From Pelodera strongyloides (taxonomy: Eukaryota; Nematoda; Chromadorea; Rhabditida; Rhabditidae): DNA of 64,000 nt. The stretch spans positions 1 to 64,000 of the forward strand of contig JAANDG010000475.1 in assembly GCA_036852015.1 (NCBI GenBank), given 5' to 3'. This document shows positions 29,001 to 41,000 of the stretch, in pieces (position 1 is the first letter of the stretch; each line of letters begins with the position of its first letter). The translations under genes were made by a program, and so were the position numbers. The notes beneath the pieces are model-generated. The model worked only from the letters and a program-made list of their open reading frames with translations, was not told the origin of the DNA and ran no database searches.

Positions 29001-32000
29001 TTAGAACAGCCCCGTAGAAGCTATATGTCCTCTGAATCGGTCTTGAGGCATCGACTTTGTTCTAAAATAAACATAGAGCATTATCAATTATTATACAGTG
29101 TGAGGAAAACGAAGGAAAATAATTCATAACTTTTGTGGTAAAAACGGAAGTAACAATCATGATTCACATCCATATACTTCCCATTAAAGTTAACAAGTCA
29201 AGTTACCATCATTTTATTCATGCAAAATGAAACAGGGAAAATGAAAACCCGTACCCCATCTCGGCAATCAGTCTAGCTGCTGGACAATCATCCCGCAAGC
29301 TTGGGGGCGCTTTGAAAGTTTCCCTAAAAAGATAATCCGTTTCCAATTAATTAAACTCGCCAAAGCGCTATTATAGGTCACCTCACAATAGAAGAATTGT
29401 GTTATAAATTTCTCCTCTGCGATTCCAATTATGAGCTCTTATGAAAATTAGGCTTCCAGAAAACTAAAATTGGGCGAGTTGTTTGGCAAAACTTACCATC
29501 CAAAACTTACTATAGTTGGAGATTTATTTTAGACATATGTGGAGAAACGGACGTCTTTCTACGATATGTTTGTGCTGTTTCAGCTTGCCAAATAAATTGA
29601 ATTTTTGAATTTTTTGTTTCATGCGATGCAGCTTGTTTCCGACTATGTTCGCATAGTTAACTCGCACAGACATATTAAAGGGTCAGGCCTCTTCCCAATG
29701 ACTGAAATTTCATACACACGTAGTTCTATATTCGCATAGTTAACTCGCGCAGACATATTAAAGGGTCAGGCCTCTTCCCAATGACTGAAATTTCATACAC
29801 ACGTAGTTCTATATTCGCATAGTTAACTCGCGCAGACATATTAAAGGGTCAGGCCTCTTCCCAATGACTGAAATTTCATACACACGTAGTTTGTCTTCTA
29901 TCAGTGCATCCCACAAAGCTTAACTAACGTCGACTCAAGTTTGCAAGAAATATTGATTACTCACCTGCTAACTGTTGTACCATCAAGAGGGTCAGTGTTT
30001 CTCTCGAGCTGGTCCTTGGGTCGTGTTATTCCAAAGCGTTCTCCTTTACCACCGGCATAGGCATCCCTGTTTACGGAACTGTTTTCGAATTGTTCCTTGC
30101 TCCATTCAAGTTGATCCTTTGGTCGAACAGTTGCATGTCGATCCCCGGCACCTCCTTGGTACATTTCTCTGAATCAAAAATACATGAATATGTTAACTAA
30201 CGTAAACTCAAGTTTGAAAGAAATATTGATTACTCACCTGCTAACTGTAGTACCATCAAGAGGGTCAGTGTTTCTCTCAAGCTGGTCCTTGGGTCGTGTC
30301 ATTCCAAAGCGTTCTCCTTTTCCACCGGCATAGGCATCCTTGTTTACGGAACTGTTTTCGAATTGTTCCTTGCTCCATTCAAGTTGATCCTTTGGTCGAA
30401 CGGTTGCATGTCGATCACCGGCACCTCCTTGGTACATTTCTCTGAATCAATAATGTGTGAATATGTTAACTAACGTAAACTCAAGTTTGAAAGAAATATT
30501 GATTACTCACCTGCTAACTGTTGTACCATCAAGAGGGTCAGTGTTTCTCTCAAGCTGGTCCTTGGGTCGTGTCATTCCGAAGCGTTCTCCTTTACCACCG
30601 GCATAGGCATCCCTGTTTACCGAACTGTTTTCGAATTGTTCCTTGCTCCATTCAAGTTGATCCTTTGGTCGAACGGTTGCATGTCGATCACCGACACCTC
30701 CTTGGTACATTTCTCTGAATCAATAATGTGTGAATATCTAACTAACGTGGGCACAAGTTTGGAAGATTTATTGATTACTCACATGCTAACTGTTGTACCA
30801 TCAAGAGGGTCAGTGTTTCCATCAAGCTGGTCCTTGGGTCGTGCCATTCCAAAGCGTTCTCCTTTACCACCGGCATAGACATCCCTGTTTACGGAACTGT
30901 TTTCGAATTGTTCCTTGCTCCATTCAAGTTGATCCTTTGGTCGAACGGTTGCATGTCGATCACCGGCACCTCCTTGGTACATTTCTCTGAATCAATAATG
31001 TGTGAATATCTAACTAACGTGGGCACAAGTTTGGAAGAATTATTGATTACTAACCTGCTAACTGTAGTACCATCAAGAGGGTCAGTGTTTCTCTCAAGCT
31101 GGTCCTTGGGTCGTGTCATTCCAAAGCGTTCTCCTTTACCACCGGCGTAGGCGTCCCTGTTTACGGAACTGTTTTCGAATTGTTCCTTGCTCCATTCAAG
31201 TTGATCCTTTGGTCGAACGGTTGCATGTCGATCACCGGCACCTCCTTGGTACATTTCTCTGAATCAAAAATACATGAATATGTTAACTAACGTAAACTGA
31301 AGTTTGAAAGAAATATTGATTACTCACCTGCTAACTGTTGTACCATCAAGAGGATCAGTGTTTCTCTCAAGCTGGTCCTTGGGTCGTGCCATTCCAAAGC
31401 GTTCTCCTTTACCACCGGCATAGGCATCCCTGTTTACGGAACTGTTTTCGAATTGTTCCTTGCTCCATTCAAGTTGATTCTTTGGTCGAACGGTTGCATG
31501 TCGATCACCGACACCTCCTTGGTACATTTCTCTGAATCAAAAATACATGAATATGTTAACTAACGTAAACTGAAGTTTGAAAGAAATATTGATTACTCAC
31601 CTGCTAACTGTTGTACCATCAAGAGGATCAGTGTTTCTCTCAAGCTGGTCCTTGGGTCGTGCCATTCCAAAGCGTTCTCCTTTACCACCGGCATAGGCAT
31701 CCCTGTTTACGGAACTGTTTTCGAATTGTTCCTTGCTCCATTCAAGTTGATCCTTTGGTCGAACGGTTGCATGTCGATCACCGACACCTCCTTGGTACAT
31801 TTCTCTGAATCAAAAATACATGAAGATGTTAACTAACGTAAACTCAAGTTTGAAAGAAATATTGATTGCAAACCTGCTAACTGTAGTACCATCAAGAGGG
31901 TCAGTGTTTCTCTCAAGCTGGTCCTTGGGTCGTGTCATTCCAAAGCGTTCTCCTTTTCCACCGGCATAGGCATCCTTGTTTACGGAACTGTTTTCGAATT

Positions 32001-35000
32001 GTTCCTTGCTCCATTCAAGTTGATCCTTTGGTCGAACGGTTGCATGTCGATCACCGACACCTCCTTGGTACATTTCTCTGAATCAAAAAATACATGAATA
32101 TGTTAACTAACGTAAACTCAAGTTTGAAAGAAATATTGATTACTCACCTGCTAACTGTTGTACCATCAAGAGGGTCAGTGTTTCTCTCAAGCTGGTCCTT
32201 GGGTCGTGTCATTCCGAAGCGTTCTCCTTTACCACCGGCGTAGGCATCCCTGTTTACGGAACTGTTTTCGAATTGTTCCTTGCTCCATTCAAGTTGATCC
32301 TTTGGTCGAACGGTTGCATGTCGATCACCGGCACCTCCTTGGTACATTTCTCTGAATCAATAATACATGAATATCTTAACTAACGTGGACTCACGTTTGC
32401 AAGAAATATTGATTACTCACCTGCTAACTGTTGTACCATCAAGAGGGTCAGTGTTTCTCTCGAGCTGGTCCTTGGGTCGTGTCATTCCGAAGCGTTCTCC
32501 TTTACCACCGGCGTAGGCATCCCTGTTTACGGAACTGTTTTCGAATTGTTCCTTGCTCCATTCAAGTTGATCCTTTGGTCGAACGGTTGCATGTCGATCA
32601 CCGGCACCTCCTTGGTACATTTCTCTGAATCAATAATACATGAATATCTTAACTAACGTGGACTCACGTTTGCAAGAAATATTGATTACTCACCTGCTAA
32701 CTGTTGTACCATCAAGAGGGTCAGTGTTTCTCTCAAGCTGGTCCTTGGGTCGTGTCATTCCAAAGCGTTCTCCTTTACCACCGGCATAGGCATCCCTGTT
32801 TACGGAACTATTTTCGAATTGTTCCTTGCTCCATTCAAGTTGATCCTTTGGTCGAACGGTTGCATGTCGATCACCGGCACCTCCTTGGTACATTTCTCTG
32901 AATCAATAATACATGAATATCTTAACTAACGTGGACTAACGTTTGCAAGAAATATTGATTACTCTGTTGCGACTATCGTCACAACTGAGAGAAACGTACC
33001 CCAAAACCCTTATTTGTAAAGAATTACATGTTTACTGTCTAGATTGGAACCAATGAACAAATTTGCATACGGTACTGTGAGATATAAGCTGGAACTAAGC
33101 ACTATACGTTATTGGGTTGAGAGTATCTCCCTTGCTTACTAGGAGCCGCCTTGTCTTCGCGAACCCAACGAGGTCTCGCTTTGGGTTTGTCAGATCCCTT
33201 AAAGGGAGAGGCCCACGAGAAAAAAGTTGTTCTTACTTTGCTTGAACAGACTGTCCGGAATTACAGAAATATTACCGTGTAAACCGCACTTTACGCCTAG
33301 AACTCGCAGAGAAATTTCACGGCAAACAGTTCGGCCAGACACCGTAGTCAGTATAGTTAAAATACGTTTTTACGGTTTATGCCCGTCCATTAGCATTCTT
33401 TCTCTATATAATGATTTTTAAACGAATGAAGAACATTCCTACCATTATAAAAAAGAGTTTCCAATTCTTTAACAACCGGAAAGAGCAAAAATTGATTCTG
33501 ACTACGGTACCTGACCGAACAGTTTGCCGGGGAATAACACTTCGAGTTCCGGGCTTAAAGATATGGGGTTTTCACAGTAATATTTCTGAAATTCCGGACA
33601 TTCTGCGCAAGTAAATTGGGGAAAACTTTTTTCTCGTGGTCCTCTTCCTTTAAAACTGCAGGTCTGACAGGACCTTTATAACTGTTAGGTTTAGACAGAA
33701 CCTTAATCTGCCCTCTCGTCTTCTCTCTTCCCCCGGCCTGTAGATAGGCCTTGGACTCCGTTGTGGTGGTGTACCAGTGTCGCAGAGGTGGATCCCCGGC
33801 ATCAAGGAGTAGTACCAGCAGAGAGCCGTGCAGAGCCCCTGGTCTACCCGTGGATATTACACTCTAACCCTATCAGTCCATTCCCCCCAATAAACACATT
33901 CGTGCAATACAGTTGTTTTCCATAAAGCTCGTTCTCAGTCATGAGTTCGAAGATGGCGACCGCGGTAGGGACCAAAGGCCACGGAAGTACGTCCATGACA
34001 TTAAGTAGTATAAGACAAACATTTTGGTTTCCGAAAAATAGACAGAAAGTGAAGACCATAATAAATAAATGCGTAAAGTGTAAAAAAATGAAGGGACATG
34101 GATATAAGTACCCGTACATGCCACAACTGCAGAAAGAAAGAGTACAACACTCACTCCACACCGTTTTCACACACAAGTGTTGATTACATGGGGCCATTAT
34201 CATTACATATTCGAAATGATAATGGTGAGACTACGATACAAAAAGATGGATATCACTGTTCACTTGTTTGAGTACCAGATTGATTCATCTCGAAATAGTT
34301 ACTAATTTTTCAGGAGCACAATTTCTGCACGCATTAAAGGGACAGGCCCATCAAAATAAACCTATATTTACGATACGTCCTAGTGACTAACAAGCATTTT
34401 TATTACAATATATACAAACTAAATTTCACATTTATTTGTGATGGAAAACTTTTTTCCGATGCGCTCTGCTCAAATGTGTACCGTAAAGCCGCAAATATCC
34501 TTGTCGTCAATGCAAATTTATCGTGAAATTATAATGCGATTAAAATTTGCATATATAGCTTTGAAATCTGCAGTTTTATGGTACACATTTGAGCAGAGCG
34601 CATCGGAAAAAAGTTTTCCATGGCAAATACATGTGAAATTTTGTTTGTATATATTGTAATAAAAATGCTTGATAGTCATTATGAACGTATCGTAAATATA
34701 GGTTTATTTTGATGGGCCTGTCCCTTTAAAACGGTTTTCCGCACGACGAGGAAATCCTAAGTCTATCATTTCAGATAATGGATCGAATTTAATTCTAGCT
34801 TCCAAACTATTACATCCAGAAAATAGGGAAGAAAAAGAGAATATAAATAATACACTAAAATCTAAAGGTATCCTATGGGATTTCATAACACCTCTATCGC
34901 CCTGGAAAGGCGGTATTTACGAAAAATGGTAGGAGTAACAAAGAAAACGCTCTATCTATAAATTAGAACATCACACCTTTACAGATGAGGATGTATTTAA

Positions 35001-38000
35001 TACTACAATTTTAGAAGCTGAAGCCATAGTAAACTCACGCCCACTGACATATATTTCAACAGACCCGGAGTCAAAAATTTTACGCCCCGTCGATTTTATT
35101 TACCCAGGAAAACAATTAATGACACAAATTAACACAGACATTGAAATAAAAAAAGACAAGACCTACAGAGATCAATCCTGGAAAACAGCTGAAGAAGCCT
35201 TAAAATACTTAAAAGAAACAGAAAAGTTACGAAATGAAATTTGGGACGTATGGAACAATGAGTATTTACAGGAGCTCCAAGAAAAACATAAGAATTCATT
35301 CCTACCGTACTCGAAACAAAACCCCCCATTGCCAAAACACGGTGAGATCGTAATAATAAAAGATCAATCGATACCACGACATCAATGAAAACTAGGAATT
35401 GTTGAAAAAGTGATAATTGATAAGGATCGCGAATGCAGAAAATGCTCATTAAGAACTACACAAAATAAAAGAATAGAAAGATCAGTTTGTCACTTAATTC
35501 CGACAGAATTAGACAGTAAATGTAAGTCATCTCCAAAAAGAAAGTCTAGGTACCAAGGAACGTACTCGGAATGAAAAAAGCAACGAAAATCAACATCAAA
35601 TATTGCAATTAACATACTAGAGAAACAAATATAAAGGACACAATCCGACCTGAGAATCACAAGCTCCTCCAGTTCGTTGGCTCCCCATGGAGGAGCCAAA
35701 CGTCCAACCGCCCCGCCAAAGACCAGCGCCAGATATTCACAGAAGAGGTTTGTTCCCACACGAATACAATTATGAAATTAGCGACACTGTAGTCGAAATC
35801 GTTTTGTACCCACTCGTACTCGTTGTACCTATGATTTCAAAACAACTAATCAACAAACCATTTAGTGTCGTCGTTAAACACATACCGAAAACTTTACACG
35901 AACACCCACGAGCGCCCGAGATGTGCCATTAAAAACTGCACTGTCAAGCACCATGTACGACGGCACCTGGAGGAAGTTACGACTGTGGAGGAACGCCTCA
36001 ACATTATGCAAGAAAATGGTCTTTGTATTAACTGCTGCTGTTGTAAGTTCAAAAATTTCATGTGGCTATACACACGGAAGAATAAGCTTGGGCATACTAT
36101 GTATAAGTATTCTACTAGCGTATCACAATATAGTATGGTGATATACTCTTCCTCAAACATCATACATCCTGAAGGAATACAATCCTACACATAAATATAC
36201 AATTTAAGACACTCGGGTACTTGTCAGCGGAATCAATCAAGCATTGCGTGTCACGCCCGACACAGTCCGTTAGTCTGTGGCAGAGCACAGAAAAATATGA
36301 AGAAACAAGAAAGATACGAAGATAAGTTGGCCGCGCAAGCAGTCAATTTGGAGAACGAGGAGGTACCATTCTAAAAATCAAGAAACTAAATCAAGTTACT
36401 AGAGAAAATACAATCATTTTACTTCATCTGAGAAACTTTTGAAGAAAATTATTGTTGTGAATAAGGAACATGCGTTCTATTAGTACAGTTTAAAACATTG
36501 GGTGGGTACACATTCCCTTTAAGAACGAGAGAGCGGATACGGTTGCGGTACAAACGGCACGGTCCGATAGTGAAGAATCTGTGACTACAGCAATTGAAGC
36601 CCTGGTGGCGAACCCAGATTATGAGGTACAGTCCTTCATAATATATTATTCAGAACACGCGATTATATGGAAGTCACATATACGCTACACACAATTGTTA
36701 ACAACAATAAATTAGCAATAGACAATAAATTACTTCTACAAAACCTGATCCGAATAGAATAAAATTTTCCAGGTCATAAGACAAGTAAAAAACGTCCTGT
36801 TGGACGAGTCAATTACCGAGTCTTCGGAAGAAACTGACATTGATCCGCCAAATGAAAACAACTTCACGGTAGTATCATATTCAATAAGATATATAGCAAC
36901 ATAGCACACTGGACACAAGTTCTGGTATATTAGGCAACTGATTCAGAGTTAAGACTTCACTAATGTAAGGATATCCTCCATAGTTATTTATATTGCATTA
37001 TCGCAAGTATTCATGCAACTATCATATCAACTAAACGTATTTAGAATGCACAGTGGGAGCAGGCAAGCCCCGAATCAATTGATCGGGCCTGTAAGTCAGC
37101 GATGGCTGAAAGTATTGAAACACTCACGACGGAATTTGCCAGGCTGAAACCGAAGAAAAAGAAAAACAAGGGAGGCCACCGTGCCAAACACCACTAAATT
37201 TAAATGATATGATTAACAATAACGATTTTCTGCGGGGAGAGTGTGGTTGTGGTCACACAAGTTAAAATCAAATAAATACAATTACGTCCAAATTATTACA
37301 TCTGAAATACACACTACATATTTCTCTTGCGGGAGTGTTGCGATATCGTCACAACTGAGGGAAACGTACCCCAAAACCCTTATTTGTAAAGAATTATATT
37401 GTTTACTGTCTAGATTGGAACCAATGAACCAATTAGCATACGGTACTGTGAGATATAAGCTGGAACTAAGCACTATACGTTATTGGGTTAAGAGAATCTC
37501 CCTTGCTCACTTGGAGCCGCCTTGTCTTCGCGAACCCAACGAGGTCTCGCTTTGGGTTTGTCAGATCCATTAAAACTGCAGGTCTGACAGGACCTTTATA
37601 ACTGTTAGGTTTAGACAGAACCTTAATCTGCTCTGCCCTCTCGTCTTCTCTCTTCCCCCGGCCTGTGGATAGGCCTTGGACTCCGTTGTGGTGGTGTACC
37701 AGTGTCGCAGATGTGGATCCCCGGCATCAAGGAGTAGTACCAGCAGAGAGCCGTGCAGAGCCTCTGGTCTACCCGTGGATATTACACTCTAACCCTATCA
37801 GTCCATTCCCCCCAATAAACATATTCGTGCAATACAGTTGTTTTCCCAAGCTCGTTCTCAGTCATGAGTTCGAAGATACTCACCTGCTAACTGTTGTACC
37901 ATCAAGAGGGTCAGTGTTTCTCTCAAGCTGGTCCTTGGGTCGTGTCATTCCAAAGCGTTCTCCTTTACCACCGGCATAGGCATCCCTGTTTACGGAACTG

Positions 38001-41000
38001 TTTTCGAATTGTTCCTTGCTCCATTCAAGTTGATCCTTTGGTCGAACGGTTGCATGTCGATCACCGACACCTCCTTGGTACATTTCTCTGAATCAAAAAT
38101 ACATGAATATGTTAACTAACGTAAACTCAAATTTGCAAGAAATATTGATTACTCACCTGCTAACTGTTGTACCATCAAGAGGATCAGTGTTTCTCTCAAG
38201 CTGGTCCTTGGGTCGTGCCATTCCAAAGCGTTCTCCTTTACCACCGGCATAGGCATCCCTGTTTACGGAACTGTTTTCGAATTGTTCCTTGCTCCATTCA
38301 AGTTGATCCTTTGGTCGAACAGTTGCATGTCGATCCCCGGCACCTCCTTGGTACATTTCTCTGAATCAATAATGCGTGAATATCTAACTAACGTGGGCTC
38401 AAGTTTGGAAGAAACATTGATTACTCACCTGCTAACTGTTGAACCATCAAGAGGGTCAGTGTTTCTCATCAAGCTGGTCCTTGGGTCGTGCCATTCCAAA
38501 GCGTTCTCCTTTACCACCGGCATAGGCATCCCTGTTTACGGAACTGTTTTCGAATCGTTCCTTGCTCCATTCAAGTTGATCCTTTGGTCGAACAGTTGCA
38601 TGTCGATCCCCGGCACCTCCTTGGTACATTTCTCTGAATCAATAATGCGTGAATATCTAACTAACGTGGGCTCAAGTTTGGAAGAAATATTGATTACTCA
38701 CCTGCTAACTGTAGTACCATCAAGAGGGTCAGTGTTTCTCTCAAGCTGGTCCTTGGGTCGTGCCATTCCAAAGCGTTCTCCTTTACCACCGGCATAGGCA
38801 TCCCTGTTTACGGAACTGTTTTCGAATCGTTCCTTGCTCCATTCAAGTTGATCCTTTGGTCGAACAGTTGCATGTCGATCCCCGGCACCTCCTTGGTACA
38901 TTTCTCTGAATCAATAATGCGTGAATATCTAACTAACGTGGGCTCAAGTTTGGAAGAAATATTGATTACTCACCTGCTAACTGTAGTACCATCAAGAGGG
39001 TCAGTGTTTCTCTCAAGCTGGTCCTTGGGTCGTGTCATTCCAAAGCGTTCTCCTTTACCACCGGCATAGGCATCGCTGTTTACGGAACTATTTTCGAATT
39101 GTTCCTTGCTCCATTCAAGCTGATCCTTTGGTCGAACGGTTGCATGTCGATCACCGGCACCTCCTTGGTACATTTCTCTGAATCGAAAATACATGAATAT
39201 GTTAACTAACATAAACTCAAGTTTGAAAGAAATATTGATTACTCACCTGCTAACTGTACTACCATCAAGAGGAACAGTGTTTCTCTCAAGCTGGTCCTTG
39301 GGTCGTTTCATTCCAAAGCGTTCTCCTTTACCACCGGCATAGGCATCCCTGTTTACGGAACTGTTTTCGAATTGTTCCTTGCTCCATTCAAGTTGATCCT
39401 TTGGTCGAACGGTTGCATGTCGATCACCGACACCTCCTTGGTACATTTCTCTGAATCAAAAATACATGAATATGTTAACTAACGTAAACTCAAATTTGAA
39501 AGAAATATTGATTACTCACCTGCTAACTGTTGTACCATCAAGAGGATCAGTGTTTCTCTCAAGCTGGTCCTTGGGTCGTGCCATTCCAAAGCGTTCTCCT
39601 TTACCACCGGCATAGGCATCCCTGTTTACGGAACTGTTTTCGAATTGTTCCTTGCTCCATTCAAGTTGATCCTTTGGTCGAACAGTTGCATGTCGATCCC
39701 CGGCACCTCCTTGGTACATTTCTCTGAATCAATAATGCGTGAATATCTAACTAACGTGGGCTCAAGTTTGGAAGAAACATTGATTACTCACCTGCTAACT
39801 GTTGAACCATCAAGAGGGTCAGTGTTTCTCTCAAGCTGGTCCTTGGGTCGTGCCATTCCAAAGCGTTCTCCTTTACCACCGGCATAGGCATCCCTGTTTA
39901 CGGAACTGTTTTCGAATCGTTCCTTGCTCCATTCAAGTTGATCCTTTGGTCGAACAGTTGCATGTCGATCCCCGGCACCTCCTTGGTACATTTCTCTGAA
40001 TCAATAATGCGTGAATATCTAACTAACGTGGGCTCAAGTTTGGAAGAAACATTGATTGCTCACCTGCTAACTGTTGAACCATCAAGAGGGTCAGTGTTTC
40101 TCTCAAGCTCGTCCTTGGGTCGTGCCATTCCAAAGCGTTCTCCTTTACCACCGGCATAGGCATCCCTGTTTACGGAACTGTTTTCGAATCGTTCCTTGCT
40201 CCATTCAAGTTGATCCTTTGGTCGAACAGTTGCATGTCGATCCCCGGCACCTCCTTGGTACATTTCTCTGAATCAATAATGCGTGAATATCTAACTAACG
40301 TGGGCTCAAGTTTGGAAGAAATATTGATTACTCACCTGCTAACTGTAGTACCATCAAGAGGGTCAGTGTTTCTCTCAAGCTGGTCCTTGGGTCGTGTCAT
40401 ACCAAAGCGTTCTCCTTTACCACCGGCATAGGCATCCCTGTTTACGGAACTGTTTTCGAATTGTTCCTTGCTCAATTCAAGTTGATCCTTTGGTCGAACG
40501 GTTGCATGTCGATCACCGGCACCTCCTTGGTACATTTCTCTGAATCAATAATACATGAATATCTTAACTAACGTGGACTCACGTTTGCAAGAAATATTGC
40601 TTACTCACCTGCTAACTGTAGTACCATCAAGAGGGTCAGTGTTTCTCTCAAGCTGGTCCTTGGGTCGTGTCATTCCAAAGCGTTCTCCTTTACCACCGGC
40701 ATAGGCATCCCTGTTTACGGAACTGTTTTCGAATTGTTCCTTGCTCCATTCAAGTTGATCCTTTGGTCGAACAGTTGCATGTCGATCACCGGCACCTCCT
40801 TGGTACATTTCTCTGAATCAAAAAGACATGAATATGTTAACTAACATAAACTCAAGTTTGAAAGAAATATTGATTACTCACCTGCTAACTGTACTACCAT
40901 CAAGAGGGTCAGTGTTTCTCTCAAGCTGGTCCTTGGGTCGTGTCATTCCAAAGCGTTCTCCTTTACCACCGGCATAGGCATCCCTGTTTACGGAACTGTT

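Larger units (their letters stand above)
32965..37876 (+). mobile_element. BEL/Pao LTR retrotransposon, internally deleted, in an array intron
   Basis: Two LTRs (32965-33953 and 37336-37876) start TGTTGCGA and end GAGTTCGAAGA. The target TACTC is duplicated at 32960-32964 and 37877-37881. It corresponds to the TTACTCACC donor-intron boundary of an array unit, so the element sits in the intron directly behind a donor, antisense to the host gene. Right after LTR1 lies TGGCGACCGCGG, a primer-binding site complementary to a tRNA 3' end, probably tRNA-Arg as used by BEL/Pao elements. The interior is only 3.4 kb. It keeps part of the integrase but no recognisable protease or reverse transcriptase, so it cannot move by itself. 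Near-identity of the LTRs points to a fairly recent insertion. Confidence 0.9.

Noticed and set aside
29975..41000. Plus-strand 65- and 80-codon frames repeated along the array (start MYHQEGQCFS or MFLAPFKLIL)
   Set aside because: They are antisense shadows of the minus-strand repeat exons, which have splice sites and consistent phase.
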